Of a DNA stretch of 64,000 bases, positions 11,308 through 23,108 are shown piece after piece. The stretch spans positions 148,437,596-148,501,595 of the forward strand of contig OZ038381.1 in the NCBI GenBank assembly GCA_964036045.1, written 5' to 3'. The number at the start of each line of letters is the position of its first letter. The stretch's first letter is position 1. Both the position numbers and the translations under genes were made by a program. The stretch comes from Eutreptiella sp. 'Long Island Sound 2002'. Taxonomy: Eukaryota > Euglenozoa > Euglenophyceae > Eutreptiales > Eutreptiaceae. The notes under the pieces were generated by a model. It did no database searches, was not told the DNA's origin, and was given only the letters and a program-made list of their open reading frames with translations.

Positions 11308-14300
11308 ATGTTGACAGCCATTCCATCTTTCCCTGTCCTGCCAGTACCAGGAATGCCAGGGATGCCTGCAGCCATCCTTGAAGTTCCACCTGACATGGAT
11401 CCCGAAGTGTCTGCCGCTCTTGTGCAAGACTTTGTGCAATCGCACTTGTACCAGGGTTGCGATCCGGTATGCCTGAAAAGCTTGTGAGGGGAGGCTTGTT
11501 GCGTGGTGCACATCAACACCAACGCCTGTTTTCTCGCACAGTACGAAGCTGCTGCAGCTGCTGCTTATGGAATGGCTCCATATGTGGCTGTGACCCCTGA
11601 TCAGTCGTTGCCGTTGCCAGCTCAGTTCGACGACGAGGTGGAAGGGTCGAAGAGGTACAAGGCACCGAGCAGTCGGCAAGGAAAGAACACCAAGGAAGAC
11701 ACGTTCCTGCCAACGGATACACAAAATGGGCAGTGCACCAATATCTATATATCGAATTTGCCACGGTCGGTTACAGAGGCGAAGTTCAAAGCACTGTGTT
11801 CCCAATATGGTCAAGTGTTCAGCACAAAGTTGCTCCACAGAGAAGCGCCCATGCCCACAATTGGATTTGCCCAGTACACAACACCAGGTGTGTCCCATTC
11901 AGCCGCAAAAATGACAGGTTGGTTACCCGCCTGAATTTGCTTGCCGCCCCGTGTTGTGCCTGTCCTGCTGGCTTTTTGTCTCAGAAATGGCTGCGACCGC
12001 ACTACAGGCGATGAACGGAATGAATTTGCAGGGTCGTCAACTGAAGGTTCGTGTGGCGCATCGAGACAAGGACAAAGGCATCGCCAACAGGCCCTCCGCC
12101 AATCTTTACATTTCCAACTTGCCAAAGCACTACACGGAGACCCACCTTCGAGACACCTTTTCTGTGTATGGAAATATAATATCCCTTGTGGTTCTGCGAC
12201 ACCCACTGACGGGTATGGCTGCACCTTGCGTTGCGGATGTCCACCTCTAGACACTTTCTGTTGTTATTCGGTTGTGTTGTTTGCAGCCTTGCCTTCCGCA
12301 ATTGCACCGCAGGTATTGCAGGCAGCGTGGAGCTTCCCTACGTTTGCACGTTGCGTTTCTTTCTTGACACGACGTCCGACCGATATACCCCATTTCCAGG
12401 TAAGAGCAAGGGAATCGGTCTGGTGCGATTCTCAAGCGTTGGGGAGGCTCGACGTGCGAAGGAGTCGCTGCACGGCATGTCCTTGCAGCCCAACACGCCT
12501 CTAGAAGTGAAGTACGCTGAGAACGATAAAGACCGGTCGCTCCGTATCGCCAGGCGCCGACACCCGGATGAACCCGAGGCCGTCCAATCTGCTCAGGCAA
12601 CTAAGAAGACGCAAGACAGCAAGGTCTGTTGGTGGCCGTTGTTGTTGCGACGGCCCTATGAGCGCAAGGACGGTAAGAAACGCTCAGTTTTCGCCTGTTG
12701 GTCTACGTGTCGGTCGCACTGGAGAGCGCGCTTTTTCGCCGCACCAGGATACTCCCAAGGTAGTTCCGAACGACAAGAGTTCTGAGCACTCGACTACAAA
12801 TTCCGAGACAGATTTGGATTCCGATGCCATTTTCTCCGCATTGGCCAAGTATGCGAAGCTCATGACTGACCCAATGGACAGCTTGCTGGAAGGTGAGGAA
12901 TCGAGTCCCGTGCACACCCTCCTCAAGACTGCCCCAGTTGCTTCGATGGCTCCTGTGGCGAGTATTGAGGAGGCCACGTCCATCAGCCCGTCAGACGAGA
13001 CCAACGAGACCGCCCCTGACACCTGTGGGCATTCCATGGGAAGCAACGATTCTGGCCGTGTGTCCCCTCACCATGACACCAAAAAGCCCACGGAGGAAAT
13101 CGAGAAGCCTGCACAGGATGTTGAGAAGCCCGTCCAAATCCCTGAGGAGACTTGCGAGAGGGTTGTGCGAAGCAACATGAAGCCCTCGAAGCTCAGGTTT
13201 GCTGCTTGCACTCAACCGCCATGGGGCATAGCTTGCGCGTCCACGAGGTGGGACGCTGCTTTCTGATAAGTCCAGGAGTCCCGCAAGCATGTGCTACGCC
13301 GCCGCCGTGCTCTTTCTTTCTCATTTTCAGGGCGGATGCACCACCTTTTGTGCCTGCGGCTGCAAAGGCAAAAACTGCTGCTGAGTCCACCATCCTAATC
13401 AAGGGTCTCCAGCTGACTTGTGACCAGGTGTGTATGCATCATGGGGTTATGTCAGATTGTGGGTACATTGTATCTTTGTCTCACAGGCAACCCCTCAACA
13501 TTTTGCAGCGACGATCCCCTTGGGGTTGAGCTGGGGTGGATGCAGGTGGGGTACTGTTGGCACTGTTAGGTGTGAGACTGTCCAAAAGGGCCCCGAACAT
13601 ATCCACTGATCCCTGGGAGGCGCTGGAGGCTCTGGGGGGGGGGGACTCAAAATTATTCCTCTGGCGCTCCATTTTAAGTAATCTTTTGATTGATTCTGGG
13701 ACCACCTGGGACCATAGATACATTGTTTCAGGTGCGGTGGGGGCTTGGATGCAGCACCCCACATGTCTGGGCAATGGTGTGGGGAAAGGGAAAATTGTTA
13801 GCAGGGGAGAGTATCGTTTGAGACTCCCAACTCAGGGAGCTCTCATGATGCAGCAGTCCGCATGGTGGTGGCGGCGCCCTCAACAATTTGTGGGATGCAC
13901 TACTGCTGAAAGAGCCCCTTTTGATCCTCAACACCGATGATTTTTTTTACTTTCTTGACACCTATTTCACCCCCACGTCCCGAAAACTTGAGTGCTATTT
14001 TTTCAGGTATCAGCCATCAAGTTGATAAATCACCTCGCAGAGGTTGTTAGATCAAAGCCAGGCAGGCGTATATATGGGGAAAACGCCACATACCCCCCCA
14101 TTTTGGCCTTTTTGGGGCTATTCGCGTACCCTACCCCAAGGGGTTGAATTGTTAGTTTAACCCCTTGTAAAATCATTATTTTGTCCAATAAATGCATCCC
14201 CCAATGAGTTTTTGGTCCGGACCCCCCCAGACCCCCCCCACTTGAAACCCACTTTTTTCAGGTTTTGAGGGAGGGGGGGGGGGGGTGGGGGGGGGGGGGT

Positions 14301-17300
14301 CAAAAAATGACCCCCCCTTTTTTTGGGTCGAAAATCATGAATCTTTTGGTTTTTTTCGATTTTGAGCCGAAAAAGTGTTTCCGGGTCCCGACTCTATGGG
14401 GTTTGTATGGGGCGGAGTGGGACGAGCGCTTATGCAGTTTATGCACTTTTCAGCCATTTTTGCTATGTTCGTCGACCTCGGTGACCCCGTGGTACCCACT
14501 CTGAGGGGTGGCCAGCTGGCCAGCTCAAAAATGGAAGTTTTTGAAACTTGTTTTTGTGATATTGTGATCACCTAAAATGACCATCCAAGGTATGTAAAGC
14601 ATGTTTTAGGCCGTATTTGCGTGTTTTTCATCCTATTTGGGTATTAGGTCCGGGGGGGGGGGGGGGGGGGGGGGGCTCCCAAGGGATTGGTACACAACCT
14701 GCTTATGCAGTTTTTCACTCTGGACAGCTCAAAAATCGAAGTTTTCGAAACTTATTTTTTTGATATTGTGATCACCTAAAATGACCATCCAAGGTATGTA
14801 AAGCATGTTTTAGGCCGTATTTGCGTGTTTTTCATCCTATTTGGGTATTGGGTGGGGGGGGGGGGGGTCTCCCAAGGGATCGGTACACAACCTGCTTATG
14901 CAGTTTTTCACTCTGGACAGCTCAAAAATCGAAGTTTTCGAAACTTGTTTTTTTGATATTGTGATCACCTAAAATGACCATCCAAGGTATGTAAAGCATG
15001 TTTTAGGCCGTATTTGCGTGTTTTTCATCCTATTTGGGTATTAGGTCCGGGGGGGGGGGGGGGGGTCCCAAGGGATTGGTACACAACCTGCTTCTGCAGT
15101 TTTTCACCCTGGCCAGCTCAAAAATCGAAGTTTTCGAAACATATTTTTTTGATATTGTGACCACCTAAAATGACCATCCAAGGTATGTAAAGCATGTTTT
15201 AGGCCGTATTTGCGTGTTTTTCATCCTATTTGGGTATTGGATGGGGGGGGGGTCTCCCAAGGGATCGGTACACAACCTGCTTATGCAGTTTTTCACCCTG
15301 GACAGCTCAAAAATCGAAGTTTTCGAAACTTGTTTTTTTGATATTGTGATCACCTAAAATGACCATCCAAGGTATGTAAAGCATGTTTTAGGCCGTATTT
15401 GCGTGTTTTTCATCCTATTTGGGTATTAGGTCCGGGGGGGGGGGGGGGGGCTCCCAAGGGATTGGTACACAACCTGCTTCTGCAGTTTTTCACCCTGGCC
15501 AGCTCAAAAATCGAAGTTTTCGAAACTTATTTTTTTGATATTGTGATCACCTAAAATGACCATCCAAGGTATGTAAAGCATGTTTTAGGCCGTATTTGCG
15601 TGTTTTTCATCCTATTTGGGTATTGGATGGGGGGGGGGGTCTCCCAAGGGATCGGTACACAACCTGCTTATGCAGTTTTTCACCCTGGACAGCTCAAAAA
15701 TCGAAGTTTTCGAAACTTGTTTTTTTGATATTGTGATCACCTAAAATGACCATCCAAGGTATGTAAAGCATGTTTTAGGCCGTATTTGCGTGTTTTTCAT
15801 CCTATTTGGGTATTAGGTCCGGGGGGGGGGGGGGGGGTCCCAAGGGATTGGTACACAACCTGCTTCTGCAGTTTTTCACCCTGGCCAGCTCAAAAATCGA
15901 AGTTTTCGAAACTTATTTTTTTGATATTGTGACCACCTAAAATGACCATCCAAGGTATGTAAAGCATGTTTTAGGCCGTATTTGCGTGTTTTTCATCCTA
16001 TTTGGGTATTGGATGGGGGGGGGGGGTCTCCCAAGGGATCGGTACACAACCTGCTTATGCAGTTTTTCACCCGGGACAGCTCAAAAATCGAAGTTTTCGA
16101 AACTTGTTTTTTTGATATTGTGATCACCTAAAATGACCATCCAAGGTATGTAAAGCATGTTTTAGGCCGTATTTGCGTGTTTTTCATCCTATTTGGGTAT
16201 TAGGTCCGGGGGGGGGGGGGGGGGGGGGGTCCCAAGGGATTGGTACACAACCTGCTGATGCAGTATTTCGCTCTGGACAGCTCAAAAATCGAAGTTTTCG
16301 AAACTTATTTTTTTGATATTGTGATCACCTAAAATGACCATCCAAGGTATGTAAAGCATGTTTTAGGCCGTATTTGCGTGTTTTTCATCCTATTTGGGTA
16401 TTGGGTGGGGGGGGGGGGGTCTCCCAAGGGATTGGTAAACAACGTGCTGATGCAGTTTTTCACCCTGGGCAGCTCAAAAATCGAAGTTTTCGAAACTTAT
16501 TTTTTTGATATTATGATCACCTAAAATGACCATCCAAGGTATGTAAATCATGTTTTAGGCCGTATTTGCGTGTTTTTCATCCTATTTGGGTATTAGGTCC
16601 GGGGGGAGGGGGGGGGGGGGCTCCCAAGGGATTGGTACACAACCTGCTTATGCAGTTTTTCACCCTGGGCAGCTCAAAAATCGAAGTTTCCGAAACTTAT
16701 GTCTTTGATATTGTGATCACCTAAAATGACCATCCAAGGTATGTAAAGCATATTTTAGCTTATATAGTTTTTACCATATTTAGGGTGTGTGCTGCTTGGG
16801 GTAGATTCTCTGCGAGGTGGACCTGCCGAAGGCAATAGAATTTCGATCTTCCTCTCAGAAGCAGAATCCACGATTTTCCGTCAGCCAGGAGAGCACCGAC
16901 TTGCTGTTTACCCCCCAAAAGAATATTTCTGCCGAGGTCATTTCTCCCACCTCCACCCAAAAACAAACAAACAACGGTGTTGATCAGTCTGCGAGTGAAG
17001 CGGACAGTCCTATTGCGGAAAGCCCCCGCAGAAACATTTTACGCCCTCACCTCTACCAAAGCTCAGAGGAAGCCAAGAAAGAAAAAGAGTATCGTAAAAA
17101 GTTCGACCGCAGGTCGCCGTACCCCCGTTTAGGACGACCAGCACCCGCACCAGTTCATAGGAAAAGCCCTCACCAGACGTTTTAAGCGCCCCCACTTGAT
17201 CCGTGTTTCTGGATGATGATTTCATTGTTGCTGCCGAATTTCTTGTCTCTCATTCGATTTGAACTCTCATTTTTGTCTCCCACACTTATGCACTTTTCGT

Positions 17301-18092
17301 ACCAAGTATTTGATGTCAGTTACCAGTTGCTGTGATGACCAAGGAAGCCTGGTCTGACTTCACTGAGTCGATTTCATTCAGACGTTCAACTAGGCATGGC
17401 ATAGAGAATAAAGATACACTTATGCCATGCCGTGGAGTGCATTACCTCAATTTGTATTGCTGTACTGTCTGTCTGTCCGTGCCATCAATTTTCAACCCTA
17501 TTCCAATCCTCACTCTTTAAGTAGGCCCCCCCCCCAGGAGCCCCATTCAGCAGACTGCCCAAATGGCAAGGGGGTAATGGTTGGAAAAGGGCCATCCCCC
17601 CCCCTCCCCCACAAATTTTTTGCCCATGCCAGCCAACAGGAAGTTTGGGAATCACATGTATCACTCTCCTTCTGGTGGGGTCACTGCGTAAGCTTGGTCC
17701 CCCTGTTCGCTGCTCTAAAATTGTCGCCCAGAAGCCACCAAAGGCTTTTGCGGCCCCTGAAAGGCTCTTTGTTTGCAACGCAGTCGGTGGCAGCCTGGTT
17801 GACCGCAATTCAATCTCAGGGTGTGTATGGCATTCTGGAGGGTGTGCAGCCATTTCTGCCACCATCTCCTCCATTTGTCATCATCGGCTGTCCCCTCATT
17901 GTGTTGCTGCCCCTCCTCAGGGGTCTCATGCACCACCTCGGCCAGAACCAGTTGGGAGGTTGAAGGTTGCATGTTGCATGCTGCTTCACAGGTGGTGGTT
18001 TACAAGCTCTGTGCTCCCCATGGAGCCATTGCCAAGGTGGATCTGACGAAAGACAGTGCCTCCAAGACAACCACAGCCTCTGTTCAGTTCAG
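11308..18092 (+). CDS. RNA-binding protein with three RRM domains (ELAV/CELF-like layout), seven exons, C-terminus unresolved
   Basis: A probable RNA-processing or mRNA-fate regulator. Exons are 11308-11466, 11542-11887, 11985-12212, 12400-12623, 12748-13196, 13331-13427 and 17992-18092; every intron is GT-AG and every junction keeps the frame. RRM1 (about residues 120-195) has RNP2 IYISNLP and a weak RNP1 (TIGFAQYTT), then ALQAMNGMNLQGRQLKVRVA. RRM2 (about 207-285) has LYISNLP and a strong RNP1 KGIGLVRFSS. A long acidic Ser/Thr/Pro linker follows, and RRM3 starts with ILIKGLQLTCDQ, its remainder (KLCAPHGAIAKVDLTKDSASKTTTASVQF) lying 4.56 kb away. Tandem RRM1-2, linker, RRM3 is the arrangement of ELAV/Hu and CELF proteins. 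After 18092 the best acceptor (TTTTCAG, 18231-18237) reaches TAG at 18251 after four residues, whereas one frame over, RLQAISLYDMPLLML fits the last helix and strand of the RRM. A one-base error or a decayed end is likely. Confidence 0.8.
14587..16745 (+). repeat. Satellite array of about 195-bp units in an alternating A/B (about 390-bp) higher-order pattern
   Basis: The anchor AAGGTATGTAAAGCATG recurs near 14587, 14791, 14983, 15180, 15369, 15565, 15755, 15952, 16143, 16343, 16535 and 16735, giving spacings of 189-204 bp. Every unit has GATATTGTGATCACC, GGCCGTATTTGCGTG and a G-run. The sequence before the G-run alternates strictly: TTAGGTCCGG (A) then TTGGATGG or TTGGGTGG (B), eleven in a row. 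A partial unit with a different G-run context precedes the array (14250-14586), a diverged single copy lies at 19160-19290, and the family returns after the gap at 63757-64000. Confidence 0.95.
16817..17185 (+). CDS. Possible terminal exon or nested ORF inside the large intron
   Basis: An open frame of about 120 codons without a good ATG, ending at TAA. It encodes Ser/Lys/Pro-rich sequence (SAEVISPTSTQKQ, SSEEAKKEKEYRKKFDRR). Composition looks protein-like, unlike the flanking satellite. An AATAAA lies at about 17408, so this may be the last exon of another transcript on the same strand. No function is suggested. Confidence 0.3.
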   Translation: MDLPKAIEFRSSSQKQNPRFSVSQESTDLLFTPQKNISAEVISPTSTQKQTNNGVDQSASEADSPIAESPRRNILRPHLYQSSEEAKKEKEYRKKFDRRSPYPRLGRPAPAPVHRKSPHQTF

Positions 18093-19890
18093 GTTTGTAA
18101 TTGATGTGGCACAGGGCGATTGGTGTGCTGTTCGACGTGCCAAAAATAGAGCAGGGTGGAATTGGGTTTCCCGATGGCTTTTGTTGAACAGCAGCTCATG
18201 AATGCTTTCTGGTTGGTTGCTCACCCATCATTTTCAGGGGTGACGCTCTCTAGGCTGCAAGCAATATCCCTTTACGATATGCCTCTACTAATGCTTGCCA
18301 AGGAAGTAACATCCCTCCTACAAACCCTAAAAGAGCGGACCATCGTAGCACCAACAACATGTACTGCTCGTTCACCGCCATACCCTTGGTTTCGCCAAGT
18401 GGGATGGGGACCAGTCCCGTAACATACTGCAGAGGGCAATCAAGCACCAAACTGGGTTCCGTGTTCCCCCCCCCTCCTGGAAGGATTTTCAGCATACGCC
18501 GCGGTCCCCCAAGAAAAAGGCTCCAGCCCCGATGGAATTGCCCCACTGAAGCAACGAGCTACCCTATGCACTCGCAGACAACCAGGCTTCTTCATATCTA
18601 GCAGCAACATCTGTGATTACGCGGTGCCAAAAGCCCCTCCTGTGGGGGGAAATGGGTTTCTGTGCAGCATCAGGAGGTGGAGGTTTTCAGCAAAACCTCC
18701 TACAAGGGCACACAGGCGTAACCCCCCCCCCCCCCTTTGATATCACACGCGTGATATTATTTCCCGTGCTGAGCATTGGGAGCTATTGAATTCTCCCCAA
18801 TAGCGGGGGACACTTGTTAAATGCAATTCGGCATAGTTGGCGTTAAATTGAAACGCGAAACGACTCGAACCGCGAGACTCGAACCGCGAAACGTTGCAAT
18901 TGCGAAGCGAAACGCTTACGTCACAGAAATGGGCACCCTGTGACGTAGGGGGGTGTGGGGAAGGAAGTAGTATTGGGGTTTTGCTCCTTCTGACCGAGGG
19001 AGTCGTGCCCCTCAGCCTTAACCACAGTAGAAGGGTCAAACTTCCCTACCATGCTTTGCACGTTGAGCCGGGGCCGTACTCTTCATATTGATGTAGCAAT
19101 GGTGTCAACTTGTGCTTTTTCAAACCCTGCGCCGCGCAGAAACCGTTCTCAATGGCTTACGAGGGAATGGGTTGGTACACAACCTAACCTGAAGTTTTTG
19201 ATGCTTGTTTTTTTGATATCGTGACCACACAAAATGACCATCCAACCTATGTGAAAGCATGTTTTAGGCAGTCTTTGTGTGTTTTGCGCCTTATTTGCTT
19301 AGGAGGCCTTAATTGCCCGCCCTGGCAACCCTCAAGAAGTCGAATTTGTTACCCCGTGTTGGGGTGTTTTTTTAGGGTATGAAATTGGAGGGGGGGGGTC
19401 ACTGTTTCATACTGTGTTTTAAAAGCCATTTTTTCAACCACACCAATGTTCCAATTCGGAATAGTCAATTTCAACCCGCGAATCAGCCAAATTCCAAAAA
19501 TGAAGCGAAATTTTGCCACTCCTTTGAAATTGGCCGATGTAATACCCTTTTTTCATGCATTTTTTCCCCAATGAGACGCGAAATTTCGTCTGTCCCTCAT
19601 TATTTGATGAATTAATGCCCTTATTGTGTATTTGCATGTGTATGTTGATTTGATTTGATTTGTACCGAAATTTGCGGCTTTGATGAATTTTATGACCATT
19701 CTGACAATCTTGGTCTGCAGTCTGTTCCCTGTTCTGAGGCAATTATGTGATTCTTTGCTGTGAGGTGACCACAGGACATGGAACCGGCACTGCTAAGGGT
19801 GGTTGTGGCAAGTCGTGAGTTTCAGAACGGTGATGACTTTATGACGGATGTTGCCATTGGGGGCTCTGCAAGGTTATTGGCTGTCTAGGC
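18093..19890. other. 3' flank of the RNA-binding gene and non-coding sequence
   Basis: An open frame at 18252-18600 (Pro/Arg-rich) may belong to an alternative C-terminus. Otherwise there is a C-run at 18721-18735, a near-palindrome ATATCACACGCGTGATAT around 18740, short repeats of GACTCGAACCGCGA near 18855-18885, and a diverged copy of the intron satellite at about 19160-19290. No further gene seen. Confidence 0.4.
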
Positions 19891-19899
19891 CCTGGTGAT

Positions 19900-22078
19900 G
19901 TGCACAAATCGACGCTCATAGAAGGATTTTATACGGTTGCTGTTTGCCTATGGAATACGGAAGAAGCCCCGTTGGTACACTTTTTTCTCAAATCAATTGA
20001 TATGCTTGTGGCGACTTTAGAGAACAATGGCAGCCCCTCATGCACAATCCCAGGATGTACCAATGCCTGTTTCAGTGAGCCGGAGGACACGCCGATTGTT
20101 GGCTCCCACGGGACTTGTGCATGCAGCTATGCCCCGACCTACTGCCAATCCACGGCAGCAAGCAACTTGGCTTTGGCATAGCATGCAGAACCACCAAATG
20201 GCGCTGTGGTACGACAATTGGGTGAAAAAGAATTATGGGGTGGTCCCACTGCATCCTGACCACTCCATCAATTGCACAGCTATGGCCGTCTTGCATCTGC
20301 CATCGCTACCACCATTTCCGGGTCAGTCTCACTAATTCATGCCGTCGAGACAATTGGGGCACGTGTTGATGCTTTGCAACTACGTCACGCGGATTTGTTT
20401 CGGTGGGTTTATGCTCTTCCTGACATGATGGAGCGTACGTTTGTTAGAGTTCCGCTGGGGGGCGCCTCAAGCGCAGTGCAACTATTTGGGTGTCTGGCCG
20501 TACTAGAGACCCATACTTTGAGATACCAGGGGCCCCTAGGGGCATCATGGTGACCCGTAACGGAGGTTTTGAGTTCTGATTTGGTCAGCCCACCCGTCCC
20601 ACCCATTGCGCTAAGTGCGACTTCTATCGCCCTGTTTTGGGCTCTTGTGACTTTCCCCACGGGGGGCGGCACGGTGTCGAGTTGTTTGCCTGCTTTGGTG
20701 TCCATGCTTGTGTGCTTTCGTTTTATGCTAAATTGGGTTTGGCAAGCTGGAGACATGCCATTGGGCAGCTTTTCCATTTGGTGCATTGCGTAGCATGCAC
20801 AGGTGTTATGTTGTTGTAGTTTGTGCGTTGCATGCCATGAAGCCCAAGGATGCACAGGACAATTTGAAGCGACAAGTAGTGTTGTTCTTGATCTCGGACT
20901 ACATATTCGTGGCCGCTTTGCATTTCATGCTTGATGTGGTGGGTGTGTGTGCAGGTATGTCGCAAACTATGCAGTTGCCGAGGCGGTGTGTAGCCATTGA
21001 GCATTTGACCATTGATAGGTGCATTGAAGCAATGGACACGGCTGAACGGTGGGAGAGCGAGGGGTGGGGCGGTTTCCAACGGGTATTTGATGCATCCACA
21101 CCTGTGCCACGCTTTTTGGGTGTTCACGTACACAACACCGAGGCTGGTTTTCCGAGTCAAGCCAGCCACTTCTTTCAGCAACTGAAGTGCAGCCTCCACA
21201 CTCGCTTCCGCGACACTGTGGCCAAGGCCACCAGATTTTTCGATTTTTTTTTTGCCAGCTGTGGACGGCATGGCTTTGGCAAGCTATGCAAATGAGTCCG
21301 TGCACCTCATTGCTACGCATTTTGTGGTTGTATTTGGGCCCCTGCCCAAGGTGGTGCACCCGTTATTAGCTTTGAAGGTGCATTTGCGTGAAAGGCTTAT
21401 GGCCGGAGCTTTTTTCCGATGTGCCATCCTTTCCGGAGAAGGCTGAACCAGCCCTAGTTAAGGATGTGGTGGCAGGTTTCTTCTAGGTTTGGGATGCTGT
21501 GTTGGCTTGGGATGCATCGGAGTATGGAGACATTCAGGCGGTGGTCTACATTTCATTGTGCGCACTTGACTGCACTACAGCTGTGGAGTCAGGTTGGGGC
21601 ACTATGAACTACATCAAAGGGCTGCACAGTGCACACGGCATTGCACGTGTCATGAATGATTATTTACTGGCATTGCTTCAGGGTCCCCCGCTTGCAAAAT
21701 GGAATCTAGCTCGCAAAATGGAATCCAAACCCTTGGTACACACACGGGAAGCGTGCAAGCCGCACCTTGTGTGAACGACGCTACAAGCCGCGCAAAAAAG
21801 GCGGGCCTCATGCGCCAGTGCAACCTAATGCAAAGGAGTTGGCGCTGGCTGTGCAGTATGCCTTGGGTGCTTGGCGGCCCACCCCACCTGCAGAGCGGCC
21901 TGTTGAACTGTCACCAAGTGGCATTGTGCCCACTGGCCCGCACCCGCCAGAGGTTGGTTTCTTTGCAGAGGCATCGGAGACGGAGGCAAGCAGTGTTGCT
22001 TCCACATCGCCTTCTGCTTCAGATTTTGAGCCAAAGGAGGATGAAACCGTCTCCTTGTCCCCCGGTGACCTAGATTAA
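19900..22078 (+). pseudogene. Degraded hAT-like transposase
   Basis: Segments in several frames look like pieces of one transposase. 20200-20310 reads ALWYDNWVKKNYGVV. 20830-21100 reads FVAALHFMLDVVGVCAGMSQ followed by a helical region, much like the part of hAT transposases before the insertion domain. 21500-21700 ends with ESGWGTMNYIKGLHSAHG, resembling the C-terminal hAT dimerisation region (an ER.FS.M..IK pattern). The tail (21767-22078) is Ser/Pro/Glu-rich and ends at TAA. Frames shift several times, so the gene is broken or has short introns I could not place. No terminal repeats or 8-bp target duplication were found. Confidence 0.4.
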
Positions 22079-22165
22079 AGTCAATATGTTAATTTTTAAT
22101 TTTTAATATATGAAGGCGTTAATATATTAATCTCGCAAATATTAAGAGGTTAAAGTCAAATTTTT
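22077..22165. repeat. AT-rich TTAATATTAA-type block, left of the 22.3-kb ORF
   Basis: A dense cluster of TTAATTTTTAA, TTAATATATTAATCTCG and AATATTAA words. Related blocks occur at 23104-23225, 30420-30545, 31003-31090, 31645-31770 and 31925-31985, all sharing TTAATNTCGAG/ATTAATCTCG words. This one and the next bracket the ORF at 22272-23108. Confidence 0.7.
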
Positions 22166-22271
22166 GCGATTGGGCCATTTGTACCCATTTTTCCATGCAC
22201 ATATGCGGACCTATAAGGGGTGTTACGTGGTATATTGTTGCACAACGGTATAGTAGAGAGGTTCCAACGTT

Positions 22272-23108
22272 GTGCTGGTGGGTGTCTTGGACACCCCCCC
22301 TCCGGTTGCCCGCATTCCGGCGCCCCTCCACACCACCATGTTCCCTTGTATAGCCCTTGTTATGCCTTTCTCTCGGGACACCCTTACCGAGCTTAACATG
22401 ACGCTCATGCGTTTGAGTGGGGCCAAAAGTTTGCGGGACCCTTTGGTCTCCCAACTCCTTGGTGAGTGGGTGGCCTCATCACCTTTGGCCCAGGCCCGAT
22501 GGTCCGAGGCCATGGAGGTTGGCTACCCCTCCCTTATTCGTACTAAGCAAGTGGAGGCGGTGAAGCAATATGCCTCCCACCTCTTCCCGGCCCCGGACCT
22601 CATCGGCCTCCTCATGGACTTGAATGTCCCCAAGCTCGGCTTCCGGCACGTGTCGGAAAACATGAGCCCGGGGGCCGGCCTGCACGGCCGCAACGGGCCT
22701 CCCGTTCCCCCGCCCCATCCCCACTCGGGATACGTTCACGGGCAATCGGAAGGAGTTGGTCACCCCCTTGACCTACGACCACCCGTGTCCGTCCCCGATC
22801 CCCCCGCGAGTGGGCGCTCTTGGCCGCTACCCTCATGGGCCCGGTACGTCCAATCACGCCCATCGCAAGTGGACACCATCGATTGGACAAGGCCCCTCAC
22901 CTTCATTGTGCGTGAGGATGCGTACCCGTGCGCCGGTGGTAGTTGGACCCAACTCTCCATTGGGCTCCTCAACCACGGGGCACGGGGCCGCACACCCGCG
23001 TACTTGTGGGTGATAGGGATGGCCGTGTGCGGGGACAAGGACATGGCAGCACTTGCAATGATATGGGCCGGCAACTTGAAGGCTTGTGGCCCATTCGTCG
23101 TTTGTTAA
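22272..23108 (+). CDS. Unrecognised 278-aa ORF between AT-rich palindromic blocks, possibly a transposon protein
   Basis: An uninterrupted frame (first ATG at about 22339) with balanced composition, ending at TAA 23106-23108. The N-terminal half is helical. After a proline-rich linker comes a compact, likely conserved C-terminal part containing LTFIVREDAYPCAGGSWTQL and then PAYLWVIGMAVCGDKD. An acidic residue in a strand followed by a Trp/Gly-rich turn and a second strand would fit the start of an RNase H-fold (DDE) core, but this is inference. The frame stops at the next AT-rich block, as if only part of a longer protein remains. Confidence 0.4.
   Translation: MLVGVLDTPPPVARIPAPLHTTMFPCIALVMPFSRDTLTELNMTLMRLSGAKSLRDPLVSQLLGEWVASSPLAQARWSEAMEVGYPSLIRTKQVEAVKQYASHLFPAPDLIGLLMDLNVPKLGFRHVSENMSPGAGLHGRNGPPVPPPHPHSGYVHGQSEGVGHPLDLRPPVSVPDPPASGRSWPLPSWARYVQSRPSQVDTIDWTRPLTFIVREDAYPCAGGSWTQLSIGLLNHGARGRTPAYLWVIGMAVCGDKDMAALAMIWAGNLKACGPFVVC

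Larger units (their letters stand above)
13428..17991 (+). other. 4,564-bp intron splitting RRM3
   Basis: Donor CAG|GTGTGTATG at 13428 and acceptor TGCTTCACAG|GTGGTGG at 17990-17991. Exon 6 ends on a whole codon and exon 7 begins on one, and the joined protein reads as one RRM. The other introns of the gene are 75-187 bp. This one holds the satellite array (14.59-16.75 kb), G-runs and an open frame at 16.8-17.2 kb, so it seems to have grown by repeat insertion. Confidence 0.75.

Noticed and set aside
14587-16745. CRISPR-like regular repeats
   Set aside because: Whole ~195-bp units repeat with no unique spacers, inside a eukaryotic intron; this is satellite DNA.
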